From NCBI GenBank assembly GCA_947525005.1, contig CANNUY010000003.1:62001-126000 (forward strand): 64,000 nucleotides of DNA, in the 5' to 3' direction. The notes under the pieces were generated by a model, which saw only the letters and a list, made by a program, of their open reading frames with translations, was not told the origin of the DNA and did no database searches. The stretch is from an uncultured Candidatus Melainabacteria bacterium. Its GTDB lineage: Bacteria > Cyanobacteriota > Vampirovibrionia > Gastranaerophilales > Gastranaerophilaceae. Both the position numbers and the translations under genes were made by a program. Within the stretch, counting starts at the first letter, position 1; each line of letters begins with the position of its first letter. Positions 54,751-64,000 of this stretch are shown one piece after another.

Positions 54751-55660
54751 AAACAGGTGTACACCAGTGTTTGTATTTTGCAACTTTACCTTTTACAACA
54801 TCAAAGTATAGTTTTTGAAGTTTTGATGTGATTTCACCCATCTTGCCGTTATCGCCAATCATACGTTTATCAATGCTTGAAACGTGAGTGATTTGAGCAC
54901 CTGTACCACAACAGAAAACTTCGTCCATATAATATAATTCAGAACGGTCAACGGCTCTTTCGATTACTTCAATGCCTAAATCTCTAGCCAATTCAAGAAC
55001 TGTGTTTCTTGTTACACCTACTAAAATGTCATCAGTTGCGTTTGTTGTAATAAGTTTTCCATCTCTGATGAAGATTAAGTTCATAGCAGAACCTTCTGTA
55101 ACTTGACCAGATTCAGATAATACTACTGCATCATCAAATCCAAAATTGTGAGCATCAGTCTTAATCAATGCTGCGTTTGCATAAGCACCTGTAACTTTTG
55201 CACTAGGTGGAATTGAGTTATCGCCGTTTCTTCTCCAGCTTGATACGCAAAGGTGTAATCCTTCGCTAGAATCATAGTAGTTACCTAATGGAGTTGTAAA
55301 TAATACATATGAATCTTCGTTATCATACAATCCAGGTCCAACTTTTTGTGCTGATTTATACAAGGTTGGTCTGATATAGGTATCTTGTTTGTAACCGTTT
55401 TTCTTTAATAATGCAATATTTATATCCATGTATTCTTTTACGGTGTAAGGACTATTCATATACATAACTTTTGCACTTCTTAGTAAGCGTTCGTAGTGTT
55501 CTTTCATTCTGAAAGCGTACAATTGTCCTTCTTCTTCATTATAATATGCTCTGATACCTTCAAAAACACCTGTGCCATATAAAAATGCATGTGTTCTAAC
55601 TGGAATCATCGCTTTGTCGGCTTCTACATACTCGCCATTTAAGAATACATATTCTGTCAT
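54743..55660 (-). CDS. ilvE: Branched-chain amino acid aminotransferase
   Basis: 305 aa from the ATG at 55660 (MTEYVFLNGEYVEADKAM), with GGGGGAG upstream. Class IV PLP aminotransferase: HAFLYGTGVFEGIRAYY, RPTLYKSAQKVG, KVTGAYANAALIKTDAHNFG (PLP-binding Lys region), LSESGQVTEGSAMNLIFI and YMDEVFCCGTGAQITHVS. Transaminates Val/Leu/Ile keto acids. The ORF is open 20 codons further upstream but without a ribosome site. Confidence 0.95.
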   Translation of the reverse strand: MTEYVFLNGEYVEADKAMIPVRTHAFLYGTGVFEGIRAYYNEEEGQLYAFRMKEHYERLLRSAKVMYMNSPYTVKEYMDINIALLKKNGYKQDTYIRPTLYKSAQKVGPGLYDNEDSYVLFTTPLGNYYDSSEGLHLCVSSWRRNGDNSIPPSAKVTGAYANAALIKTDAHNFGFDDAVVLSESGQVTEGSAMNLIFIRDGKLITTNATDDILVGVTRNTVLELARDLGIEVIERAVDRSELYYMDEVFCCGTGAQITHVSSIDKRMIGDNGKMGEITSKLQKLYFDVVKGKVAKYKHWCTPVYD

Positions 55661-55787
55661 ATTTACTCCCCCTAATCTTTCAATGTCTTTATTATACATT
55701 TGTAATAACTTTAATGTCAATCATTTGATTTTTAAACTTGGTTTATATATAATTAGTGTAACTTGTACAATGAATAGAGGAAGGGAT

Positions 55788-56678
55788 ATGGAACTTAATT
55801 TTCAGGATTTAATATTAAATTTATCTGCATTTTGGTCAAAATACGGATGTGTAATACAGCAACCTTATGATACAGAAAAGGGTGCTTCAACAATGAACCC
55901 AGCTACATTTTTAAGAGCTCTAGGTCCAGAGCCTTGGTCAACAGCTATGGTTGAACCTTGTAGACGTCCGACCGATGCTAGATATGGTGAAAATCCTAAC
56001 AGATTAGGTCATTATTTCCAATATCAAGTTTTGTTGAAACCATCACCTGATAATGCTCAAGAACTTTATTTGAGTAGTTTAGAGGCTATGGGTATAGATT
56101 TATCAAAACACGATGTTAGATTTGTTGAGGATAACTGGGAATCACCTACTTTAGGTGCAGCCGGTGTAGGTTGGGAAGTTTGGTTAGACGGTATGGAGAT
56201 TACTCAGTTTACTTATTTTCAACAAGTTGGTGGTGTAGAGGTTAAGCCTGTTGCACTTGAAATTACGTATGGTTTAGAAAGAATTGCAATGTATTTGCAA
56301 AATAAAGAATCTGTATTTGATATCAATTGGAATAATAACTTGAAATACGGTGAAATTTATCTTCAAAACGAAATTGAACAATCAAAATACAATTTTGAAT
56401 ATTCAAATGGTGATTCTTTGTTCAAAATGTTTGAATTATACCAAAAAGAAGTAGATAACTGTCTTGAGGCAAAATTAGTTTTACCTGCGTATGATTATGT
56501 ATTAAAATGTTCTCATACATTTAACTTGCTTGATGCAAGAGGGGTTATTAGTAAAGACGAAAGAATTAACTTTATCAATAGAGTTAGAACAATGGCATCA
56601 GCCGTTGCAAATTTATATGTAGAACAACGTAAAGAAATGGGTTACCCATTGTGTAAGGAAACCTTAGTAGAATGTTAA
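55788..56678 (+). CDS. glyQ: Glycyl-tRNA synthetase alpha subunit
   Basis: 296 aa; the start was set at the ATG at 55788 (MELNFQDLILNLSAFW), with AGGAAGGG upstream; the longer frame upstream is non-coding overlap. Class II alpha subunit with QQPYDTEKGASTMNPATFLRALGPEPW, RPTDARYGENPNRLGHYFQYQ, ITYGLERIAMYLQ. It needs the beta subunit (glyS), which is not next to it here; the following genes are permeases. Confidence 0.96.
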   Translation: MELNFQDLILNLSAFWSKYGCVIQQPYDTEKGASTMNPATFLRALGPEPWSTAMVEPCRRPTDARYGENPNRLGHYFQYQVLLKPSPDNAQELYLSSLEAMGIDLSKHDVRFVEDNWESPTLGAAGVGWEVWLDGMEITQFTYFQQVGGVEVKPVALEITYGLERIAMYLQNKESVFDINWNNNLKYGEIYLQNEIEQSKYNFEYSNGDSLFKMFELYQKEVDNCLEAKLVLPAYDYVLKCSHTFNLLDARGVISKDERINFINRVRTMASAVANLYVEQRKEMGYPLCKETLVEC

Positions 56679-58261
56679 GAGAAAAATTAGAAGTTTTTCA
56701 CGGGTTTTTTACAAAAATCCTAACTAGAAAGAATCCAGAACAAATTATGGCAACTGCTTCAAAAGCAGGTTTAGAAAAAACACTTACAGCGATTGATTTG
56801 ATTATATTAGGTGTTGGTGCAATCATTGGTTCTGGTATTTTTGCTGTTGTTGGTATAGCTGCCGCAGGTCAAGCTGGTTCTCCAGGTGCTGGTCCAGCGT
56901 TAATTGTATCAATGGTTATTGCAACTATTGCAAGTATATTTTCTGCGATGTGTTATAGCGAATTTTCAACTATGATACCGGTAGCAGGTGGTGCTTATAC
57001 ATATACGTTTGTAACATTAGGTGAGTTTGCTGCTTGGATTGTTGGCTGGCTACTTACTTTAGAATATTTGTTCGGATATATTGGTGTTGCTTGCTCTTGG
57101 TCAAAATATGTGATGAATTTCCTTGATAGATTCTCATTATATTTGCCAACTTGGTTAGCAAAACCTCCTGTTTGGTTATTGGATAACTGGGGTTCTGTAA
57201 AAGAAACACTTGAAGTAACTGGTGGTTCAGTAGCATCTGTTCCTCATTTGTTTGGTATGCCGATTTGTATAAATTTACCAGCGTTGTTGATTGTTGTTAT
57301 GACAACTGTAATGCTTGTTAAAGGTACAAAGGATTCAACAAAAATGGCTGCATTGATGGTTGCTATTAAATTATCAGTTATAGCATTGTTTGTTATATTT
57401 GGTGCTTTTTGTGTAAGACCTGAAAATTGGACTCCATTTGCACCTTGTGGATTTAAAGGTATTTGTATGGGTGCTTTTACAATCTTTTTTGCGTATGTTG
57501 GGTTTGATGCTTTGGCAACAACTGCAGAAGAATGTAAAAATCCTCAAAAAGATTTACCAATAGGTATTATTGGTTCGCTTATAATTACAACACTTGTTTA
57601 TATTTCTGTTGCACTTGTTTTAACAGGTATTTATAATACAAGTGGTCATGTAGATGCAGGGTTCATAAATGCACCTTTAGCGTTTGTAATGAACTTGCAC
57701 CATATTAAAGTTATTCCAGAACTTATCTCAATCGGTGCGATTGCAGGTTTGACATCTGTTTTAATGGTGTTGCATTTGGCTACAACAAGAGTTTTGTATG
57801 CTATGAGCCGTGATAATTTCTTGCCAAACGTTTTTCAAGTATTGCACCCAAAATTCAAAACTCCTCACTTCTTGACAGTTTTAGTTGGGGTTTTGTGTAT
57901 AGTGGGTACGCTTATGTTTGATGTTCAAGACGCAGCTCATTTATGCGTGTATGGTACTTTTGCATCATTTATTGTAATTTGTGTTGCAGTATTGATTCTT
58001 AGAAAAATTGACCCAGATAGACCTAGACCTTTTAAATGTCCTTGTTCTCCTTGGTTCCCACTTCTAGGTATTATTTGCTGTGGTGGATTGATGATTTATT
58101 CATTCAAAGAACTAAAAGATTCTTCAATGTTATTTGGAGGTTGGATTGTTCTTGGTATAATTATATATGCGTTATATGGTTATTCAAAAAATAGAAAAGC
58201 TGAAATTAGTAGTATAGAAAAAGAAAATATAGATGAAAATAAAGAGTGCGTTATTAAATAA
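56672..58261 (+). CDS. APC-family amino acid permease (529 aa)
   Basis: Twelve-helix amino-acid/polyamine/organocation transporter. ILGVGAIIGSGIFAVVG is the substrate-binding first helix, EFSTMIPVAGGAYTYTF and FAYVGFDALATTAEECKNP are the conserved helix 3 and cytoplasmic-loop signatures, and there is a charged C-terminal tail. Overlaps glyQ by 7 nt and the next permease by 29 nt. Cationic amino acid transporter-like (CAT group); substrate unknown. It is paralogous to the following gene, so a tandem duplication is likely. Confidence 0.92.
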   Translation: MLREKLEVFHGFFTKILTRKNPEQIMATASKAGLEKTLTAIDLIILGVGAIIGSGIFAVVGIAAAGQAGSPGAGPALIVSMVIATIASIFSAMCYSEFSTMIPVAGGAYTYTFVTLGEFAAWIVGWLLTLEYLFGYIGVACSWSKYVMNFLDRFSLYLPTWLAKPPVWLLDNWGSVKETLEVTGGSVASVPHLFGMPICINLPALLIVVMTTVMLVKGTKDSTKMAALMVAIKLSVIALFVIFGAFCVRPENWTPFAPCGFKGICMGAFTIFFAYVGFDALATTAEECKNPQKDLPIGIIGSLIITTLVYISVALVLTGIYNTSGHVDAGFINAPLAFVMNLHHIKVIPELISIGAIAGLTSVLMVLHLATTRVLYAMSRDNFLPNVFQVLHPKFKTPHFLTVLVGVLCIVGTLMFDVQDAAHLCVYGTFASFIVICVAVLILRKIDPDRPRPFKCPCSPWFPLLGIICCGGLMIYSFKELKDSSMLFGGWIVLGIIIYALYGYSKNRKAEISSIEKENIDENKECVIK

Positions 58262-59789
58262 CTTATTAAAATGTAAAACACCTGATGAGTTAATTCAAGC
58301 AGGTAATAGTTCAGGATTAAAAAAGACTTTAAATGTTTTTGACTTAATTATAATTGGTATAGGTGCTGTAGTAGGTACTGGTATATTTACGATTATTGGT
58401 AGTGCTATTCAAGGTGGACAAGATGGTTTAGGTGCTGGACCTGCTGTAATTTTATCAATGTTTTTGGCTGCTATAGCAAGTGTTTTTTCAGCATTGTCTT
58501 ATTCAGAAATCTCAGCTATGATACCAGTTGCAGGTAGTGCTTACACGTATACTTACGCAACAATGGGTGAATTTATGGCTTGGATGGTTGGTTGGATTTT
58601 AATGCTTGAATACGCAATCGGAAATATCACAGTTGCAAGTGCGTGGACTGGGTATTTTGTTCAATTCTTAAAAGGGTTTAAACATATATTACCTGCGTTT
58701 ATTGTAAATTCTCCGTTATGGTTAAGAAATGATTATAGAACTGTTTATGCTATGGCAGACAAGTTTGGTTGGAATGTGCATGATAAGATGCCATTTTTGC
58801 ACATGCCTGATTGGTTCAATAATATTTTTCATATTTCAGAAATCCCAATTGCAATAAATTTACCTGCAATGTTCATTGTGTTTGTTTTAACTGTACTTTT
58901 AATAAAAGGTGTTAAAGAATCAACTAAATTCGCAAGTATAATGGTTGGTGTGAATATGTTTATCATTATTTCATTTATTGTGGTTGGTTCATTTTATGTT
59001 GCTCCTGAAAACTGGCAACCGTTTATGCCAAATGGTTTTGAGGGAGTGTTTATGGGTGCATTTGTTATTTTCTTTGCATATATTGGGTTTGATGCTATTT
59101 CAACTGCTGCAGAAGAAACAAAAAATCCACAAAGAGATTTACCTATTGCAATTTTAGGTACATTAGTTATTTGTACGTTGTTATATGTGCTTGTAGGACT
59201 TGTTTTGACAGGCATTTTACCTTGTAGTTCTATTGATACTCAAGCACCACTCGCACACGCTATGCGTTGTATAGGCAAGGATTGGTACGCAGGGTTGATT
59301 TCAATAGGTGCACTTTGTGCTTTAACAACTGTGCTTTTGATATATCAACTTGGTACTGCAAGAATTCTTTTTGCTATGAGTAGAGATAATTTCTTACCAA
59401 AATCATTAAATGAAATTCACAAAAAGTTTAAAACTCCACATATTGTTACTTGGTTATCAGGTTTGGTGGTTATAGTTTGTGCTTTGTTTATGGATTTGAA
59501 TGTATCAGCTGAACTTTGTAACTTTGGTACATTTACATCATTTATTATAATTTGTCTAACGGTATTGATATTAAGAAAGACTGAACCAAATAGAAAACGT
59601 CCGTTTAAAGTACCTTGTTGTCCATTATTCCCTATTTTGGGTATTTTGACTTGTGCTTTATTGATGTTTTATAAGTTTAGATCAAACTCTGATTCTTCAA
59701 TCTATTTCTTAGTTTGGTTATTAATTGGTTTGGCTATTTATGCGGGATTTGGTTATCATAATAAGCGCAAAAATGAAGAAAATGCGTAA
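58233..59789 (+). CDS. APC-family amino acid permease (518 aa), paralogue
   Basis: Same architecture and motifs: IGIGAVVGTGIFTIIGSAIQ, EISAMIPVAGSAYTYTYATM, FAYIGFDAISTAAEETKNPQ, DLPIAILGTLVICTLLYVLV. The start overlaps the preceding permease by 29 nt, giving tight coupling. The differences are concentrated in the loops, e.g. a longer loop after helix 4 (WLRNDYRTVYAMADKFGW), so the substrate may differ. Confidence 0.92.
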   Translation: MKIKSALLNNLLKCKTPDELIQAGNSSGLKKTLNVFDLIIIGIGAVVGTGIFTIIGSAIQGGQDGLGAGPAVILSMFLAAIASVFSALSYSEISAMIPVAGSAYTYTYATMGEFMAWMVGWILMLEYAIGNITVASAWTGYFVQFLKGFKHILPAFIVNSPLWLRNDYRTVYAMADKFGWNVHDKMPFLHMPDWFNNIFHISEIPIAINLPAMFIVFVLTVLLIKGVKESTKFASIMVGVNMFIIISFIVVGSFYVAPENWQPFMPNGFEGVFMGAFVIFFAYIGFDAISTAAEETKNPQRDLPIAILGTLVICTLLYVLVGLVLTGILPCSSIDTQAPLAHAMRCIGKDWYAGLISIGALCALTTVLLIYQLGTARILFAMSRDNFLPKSLNEIHKKFKTPHIVTWLSGLVVIVCALFMDLNVSAELCNFGTFTSFIIICLTVLILRKTEPNRKRPFKVPCCPLFPILGILTCALLMFYKFRSNSDSSIYFLVWLLIGLAIYAGFGYHNKRKNEENA

Positions 59790-59827
59790 AATAACCATTT
59801 ATTTGTTATAATAAAAATATAACAAGT

Positions 59828-59901
59828 GTGCCCGTAGCTCAGTTGGATAGAGTACAAGTTTCCGAAACTTGAGGTCATGGGTTCAATCCCCATCGGGCAT
59901 A
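59828..59901 (+). tRNA. tRNA-Arg (anticodon CCG)
   Basis: Acceptor GTGCCCG pairs with CGGGCAT (one G-U at the first position), discriminator A; D-arm GCTCAGTTGGATAGAGT; anticodon arm CAAGTTTCCGAAACTTG gives CCG; the T-arm has GGTTCAATCCC. CCA is not encoded. It reads CGG. A TTATAATAAAAAT promoter-like region lies immediately upstream. Confidence 0.95.
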
Positions 59902-59922
59902 TTTTAGAGGGAAGGATTTAAA

Positions 59923-61242
59923 ATGAAAAAAGTTTATATAGAAACATTAGGTTGTCAGATGAATAAATCAGATGCTGAAAGAATGTTTGGCATGTTAGAG
60001 TATATGGGTTATGAACAGACCTTAGAACCTAAAAAAGCTGATATGTTGATTATCAATACTTGTTCTATAAGACAGTTATCTGAGGATAAAGCCTATAGTC
60101 AAATTGGTGTTTGGGGTAAATGGAAAAAAACTAGACCTGATTTAAAGATTGTTTTTTCTGGTTGTGTAGCTCAACAGGTTCAACAAAATTTGTTCAAGAG
60201 AGCACCTTATGTTGACTTGGTTATTGGTACTCAACGTCTATATGAGCTTCCAGAACTTGTTAAAAGAATTGAACAAGGTGAAAGAGTTTGTTCTTGTGAA
60301 GAAAAACCTTATGATGAAGGTGAAGAAATTCAGATTTCTAGAACAAAGAGTATAAATGCGTGGATTCCAATTATGGAAGGCTGTAACAACTTCTGTACCT
60401 ATTGTATTGTTCCATATACAAGAGGTAGAGAGCGTTCTCGTGGGTTTGAGAATATTATGAATGAGGTTAAAAAAGCCTTGTCTGAAGGGTTTAAGGAAAT
60501 TACTCTTTTAGGTCAGAATGTTGATAGTTATAAAGGTATCGATAAAGATGGAAATGAAATCAACTTGTCAGGACTTTTAAAAGCTATAAATGATTTAGAT
60601 GGTAAATTTAGAATAAGATTTGTTACTTCTTATCCTACAGATATTACAGAAGAATTAATTGATACAGTTATTGATTGTGATAAGGTTTGTGAGTATTTTC
60701 ATATTCCAATGCAATCTGGTGATGACTATGTTTTGAAAAAGATGAATAGAAGATATGATGTTGCAACATATACTAAAATTTGTAACCATATAAGAACTAG
60801 AGTAAAAGATGTTACTATTACAAGTGACTTTATCGCAGGATTTCCTGGAGAAACAGAAGAACAGTTCCAAAATACATTGAAAACTATGTTGGATTTAGAA
60901 TTGGATTATTCAAATACAGCGGCTTATTCACCAAGAGAAAAAACGGTTGCTGCGAAATGGGTTGATAAATATATTCCTGAAGAAGAAAAAACAGACCGTT
61001 TAGCAAGGTTGAATGAAACAAATAGAGAGTGTTGTGTACGTTCTAATAAAAAGTATATTGGTCGTGAGATGGAAGTACTTGTTGAAAAATTTGAAAAACA
61101 TAATGGTAAAAATGTTATTTCTGGTAGAACAAGGAATAATAAAATGGTTCATATTCCTTGTGATGAAAATAAAGTTGGCGAATTTGTAAATGTTAAAATC
61201 AATGGTTCAAAAACGTGGTATTTAACTGGTGAATTGATTTAA
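59923..61242 (+). CDS. miaB: tRNA-2-methylthio-N6-dimethylallyladenosine synthase (MiaB)
   Basis: 439 aa radical-SAM methylthiotransferase. The N-terminal UPF0004 domain carries three Cys (TLGCQMNKSDAERM, INTCSIRQLSEDKAY, FSGCVAQQ) for an auxiliary cluster. The radical-SAM motif is CNNFCTYCIVPYTRGRERSR (CxxxCxxC), and SGDDYVLKKMNRRY follows. The C-terminal TRAM domain binds RNA (VLVEKFEKHNGKNVISGRTR). Adds the methylthio group at A37 of tRNAs reading UNN codons. Follows tRNA-Arg by 21 nt. Confidence 0.97.
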   Translation: MKKVYIETLGCQMNKSDAERMFGMLEYMGYEQTLEPKKADMLIINTCSIRQLSEDKAYSQIGVWGKWKKTRPDLKIVFSGCVAQQVQQNLFKRAPYVDLVIGTQRLYELPELVKRIEQGERVCSCEEKPYDEGEEIQISRTKSINAWIPIMEGCNNFCTYCIVPYTRGRERSRGFENIMNEVKKALSEGFKEITLLGQNVDSYKGIDKDGNEINLSGLLKAINDLDGKFRIRFVTSYPTDITEELIDTVIDCDKVCEYFHIPMQSGDDYVLKKMNRRYDVATYTKICNHIRTRVKDVTITSDFIAGFPGETEEQFQNTLKTMLDLELDYSNTAAYSPREKTVAAKWVDKYIPEEEKTDRLARLNETNRECCVRSNKKYIGREMEVLVEKFEKHNGKNVISGRTRNNKMVHIPCDENKVGEFVNVKINGSKTWYLTGELI

Positions 61243-61341
61243 TACATAATTAAGAATATAAAATTGTAATATTATGTAATATTCTAGCCAAAATTTTAAA
61301 AGATGTTATACTATCACATGGGAGAGTATAAATATTTTAAG

Positions 61342-64000
61342 ATGATATGTCCAAAATGTAAAAAAGAAATAGATGATAACAGTATAAAATGTCCTGAATG
61401 TGGGGCAAGAGTGGGACGTATATGTCCTAATTGTAAAACGCACAATGTTATTAGTGCAATGAAATGTAAGAACTGTAATTATGTCTTATTAAAGTCATGC
61501 CTAAATTGTGGTGCAACAAATACTGCAAAAGCTAAGACATGCAGACGTTGTGGTGCAGAGTTAGATGTGAAGAAAAAAGTAGCTCCTCAACAAACTCAAT
61601 CACAGACAGTTTCTAATATACAGGACTCTCCTAGAGCAATAATTGAATCAATGCCAAAATATGAGGCTATTTATTCAACACAACAAGTAGCTCAACAAAA
61701 ATTAAAAGATGCAATTTTAGATGAGAATAAAAAAATTATTGCTATATCAGGTGAAAGTGGTATAGGTAAAAATCTTGTTATAAAATTTGTTGCAAAAGAC
61801 CTTGAAAATTCTGGTTTGATATGGATTTCAGGACAATGCTCTAATTATACAAAAACAACTCCGTTTGGCTATTTCCAAGATTTGTTTTTGACATTATTTA
61901 ACTTGAATAATTTTTGTATTGATAAAAATGGATTGAAGTCAGAATCGTTGAAGTTCTTTAAACAAGAGTTCCCAGATTTGACAAATGATGAAATTGAGGA
62001 GTTTATCAATATTCTATATCCAGAAAAATTTGGTGAGTTTAAGAACATTCATACAAATAGAGAGCGTTCTTTCGGAATTTTGAAGAAAATTTTTTACACA
62101 ATTTCTCTAACAACAAAGAGTGTTATAGTAGTTAATAATTTTGATTATATTGACAACATGTCAAAAGAGTTTATTCTAGAGCTTCTTTCTATGCCAGAAG
62201 TCTTTATGAATACGACTTTTGTGTTGTCGTTCGAAGAACCAAAATCTGCAAAAGTTTGTATATCTCACCCAATTTTGAATGAAAACGCATTTGAGGATAT
62301 TACGATTGCTCCATTCTCTAGTGATAAATTAGCTCCAATGTTTGATAAGTATAAAAATATTGATTTGAATGTTGAACAACGTAATACAATAACAACTTAT
62401 GCAAAAGGAAATCCTGCTGTGTTTGAACAGTATATTAACCTTGTTGCTGATAAAAAGAAATTTGGAATGCCATTTTCAGTACCTACAAAGATTGAAGATG
62501 TTGTTTTTGATAGATTGGGTTATTTGAAATCCGAAAACCACCTTGCATATAAGGTCTTGATTGCCTTAGTGTTGCTTGGGTTTAAGTCAAATCCTGTAAT
62601 ATTAAATACATTTAACAATATTGATTTAGAACAATTAGAATCAATTTTGAATACGTTGGTTAATTTAAACTATATTGTTCAAATCTCAAATTCTGTTTAT
62701 GAATTCAAGAGCTTAGGTTTGTGGAAAATTCTACAGTCTAAGGTTAAGGATGATGAGGCTGTTTATAATGATGTCGCTCAGCAATTATTTGTATTGCTAC
62801 AAAATTATAACTTATCATCGTTGAGTGTATTAAATCATATTGCAAAAGATTTGTCATGTACTCAACAATATTTGACTATTTGGACAACGGGTGTTCAACT
62901 GGCATCTTATATAGGTGATATTGATTTGTTTATTTATTCTCAAAAACAAATTCTTGAGATTGTTGAAAATAATACTATCAAAGGCTCTGATACAATAAAG
63001 AAGAATATCTATGTTCAAAGTGGTAAGTTGTTAGAAAAATTAAATCCAGAAGAAGGTTTGGATTTCTTGACAAACGCTATTAAAACTGGATTAGTTGGAA
63101 AATATGAAGAAATTGAACTTTTGGGTTATATAGCTTCTTGTGCTATGAAAACAGGCAATTATTACGGTGTTTTAGAGTGTGTTGAAGACGTTTTGGACAA
63201 AATTGACAATCCAAGATCTATAGAATATGCTCTAGTTAAATCAAGAAAATTAAAAGCATTAAATCAAATTGGTAACTTAGGAGAAGTCGTTAATCTTGCT
63301 GAAAACGAGATTATACCTATTATTGAAGATGCATTGACGAAGAAAGCTTCTAGCTTCAAGATGATTTCTGAATATGATGTTTTTGAAAGCTGGTTATCCG
63401 TCCTTTATGAGCTTGTAAAAGCATTGACAAGACAGGGAAATAGTAGAACCTTCAAAGTTATTAATGAAGTGTTTAAAATATTGGAAGCAAACAATATTCA
63501 AGATAAACAATTCTCTTGTAATTTGCAATTAGAATTAGCTTTGGCAAACACTATTCGTGGTAATATTGCGATGTCGAATAAGATTTTAAATGATATATTT
63601 GAAATTTATGAAAATTCAGAGGTTATTAATTCATTTGTTGTATCAAGATTGAATTTGATTAGTATTTTGAATAAATTCTTTACTGATAGAGAAAAAATTG
63701 ATGTTGATGAGTTGTTCAAAATTGCTACATTTGCTGACAATATTGATGATAAATTTACCAAAAATATTTCAAAACTTTTATTGGGCAAGGTTGTATTAGA
63801 TACTGTTTCTGTACAAAATGCTATAAATATTTATACAAAACAGCTTGAATACTTTGCTAATGAAAAGAATTCTATTGGGGTATTGTTGGGTTGGTATTTA
63901 ACCTCAGAAGCTACTGCATTAATTAACAAACAACAAGCACTTGATATTGCTCAAAAGGCTTTAGGAATAGCTCAAAAGCCAGAAATCTGTAATCATTATT
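61342..64000 (+). CDS. Zinc-ribbon / P-loop ATPase / helical-repeat protein, cut by window end
   Basis: The frame is open to the end of the window. I place the start at 61342 (MICPKCKKEIDDN), because the paralogous protein at 640 begins MECPKCGNEV; an ATG eight codons earlier (61318) is also possible. The first ~75 residues have five zinc-ribbon-like Cys pairs. A P-loop follows (IISGESGIGKNLVIKFVAK; note Asn in place of Ser/Thr after GK), then a Walker B-like region (SVIVVNNFDYIDN). The rest (to residue ~886 here) is helical, TPR-like in places. It resembles large AAA/STAND-type regulators with C-terminal repeats; no effector domain is visible yet. Confidence 0.85.
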   Translation, partial: MICPKCKKEIDDNSIKCPECGARVGRICPNCKTHNVISAMKCKNCNYVLLKSCLNCGATNTAKAKTCRRCGAELDVKKKVAPQQTQSQTVSNIQDSPRAIIESMPKYEAIYSTQQVAQQKLKDAILDENKKIIAISGESGIGKNLVIKFVAKDLENSGLIWISGQCSNYTKTTPFGYFQDLFLTLFNLNNFCIDKNGLKSESLKFFKQEFPDLTNDEIEEFINILYPEKFGEFKNIHTNRERSFGILKKIFYTISLTTKSVIVVNNFDYIDNMSKEFILELLSMPEVFMNTTFVLSFEEPKSAKVCISHPILNENAFEDITIAPFSSDKLAPMFDKYKNIDLNVEQRNTITTYAKGNPAVFEQYINLVADKKKFGMPFSVPTKIEDVVFDRLGYLKSENHLAYKVLIALVLLGFKSNPVILNTFNNIDLEQLESILNTLVNLNYIVQISNSVYEFKSLGLWKILQSKVKDDEAVYNDVAQQLFVLLQNYNLSSLSVLNHIAKDLSCTQQYLTIWTTGVQLASYIGDIDLFIYSQKQILEIVENNTIKGSDTIKKNIYVQSGKLLEKLNPEEGLDFLTNAIKTGLVGKYEEIELLGYIASCAMKTGNYYGVLECVEDVLDKIDNPRSIEYALVKSRKLKALNQIGNLGEVVNLAENEIIPIIEDALTKKASSFKMISEYDVFESWLSVLYELVKALTRQGNSRTFKVINEVFKILEANNIQDKQFSCNLQLELALANTIRGNIAMSNKILNDIFEIYENSEVINSFVVSRLNLISILNKFFTDREKIDVDELFKIATFADNIDDKFTKNISKLLLGKVVLDTVSVQNAINIYTKQLEYFANEKNSIGVLLGWYLTSEATALINKQQALDIAQKALGIAQKPEICNHY

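Noticed and set aside
55572..55787. Longer N-terminus for glyQ (72 extra residues)
   Set aside because: The extension overlaps ilvE on the other strand, has no ribosome site, and GlyQ homologues start close to MELNFQDL; a strong AGGAAGGG lies before 55788.

Overview
The window is AT-rich and densely coded. It reads as the chromosome of a Gram-negative-type bacterium, most likely a gut member of the non-photosynthetic sister lineage of Cyanobacteria (Vampirovibrionia/Melainabacteria, order Gastranaerophilales). The grounds are envelope genes of a diderm (MlaE permease, LolA-like carrier, LpxL-like acyltransferase), the house-keeping gene order, and several protein families that I associate with that lineage: the MGL(S/A)(S/A)SQARLL family, a CPHGLPPGACPIC protein, and proteins with a short SFKG/SFG tag. 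The taxonomic call is inference and was not tested by a search.

Layout. 0-9 kb: a cut-off zinc-ribbon protein, lineage-specific proteins of unknown role, trpS, a 53-residue membrane peptide, and an archaeal-type three-subunit glutamate synthase. 9-12.6 kb: a compact operon pyrH-frr-cdsA-rnc-rpe. 12.7-26 kb: a stand-alone LuxR-type helix-turn-helix protein, then an aryl-polyene-type (APE) lipid/polyketide cluster in two divergent operons only 31 bp apart. It has ACPs, ketosynthases, ketoreductase, dehydratases, acyl ligase, thioesterase, acyltransferases, methyltransferase, MMPL exporter and LolA-like carrier. 26.5-33 kb: lineage-specific proteins. 33-42.6 kb: argS-pth-TPR gene, then (minus strand) a transketolase half with ftsE-ftsX-TadZ/CpaE-like ATPase, then (plus strand) a PAP2-like gene-HIT-speE-small membrane protein.

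43.3-51.4 kb is a genomic island next to tRNA-Ile(GAT). It is bounded by 107-bp direct repeats that carry decayed pieces of that tRNA. It holds a HipBA toxin-antitoxin pair, a minimal tyrosine recombinase, a BcgI-like restriction-modification pair (nuclease-methylase fusion plus specificity subunit), and two different proteins each with an Rx4H motif typical of HEPN RNases. One precedes the RM genes and the other is translationally coupled behind them. This is my best candidate for an undescribed defence arrangement.

51.6-64 kb: a second MGLAASQARLL protein and a coiled-coil protein, mlaE and ilvE (minus), glyQ with two tandem APC permeases, tRNA-Arg(CCG), miaB, and a large zinc-ribbon/ATPase protein cut by the window end. 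Three lineage-specific genes (26.5, 30.3 and 51.6 kb) are preceded by sites resembling the FliA/sigma-28 promoter (TAAAGTTT-N11-GCCG...). This suggests a shared regulon under a FliA/SigF-type sigma factor.
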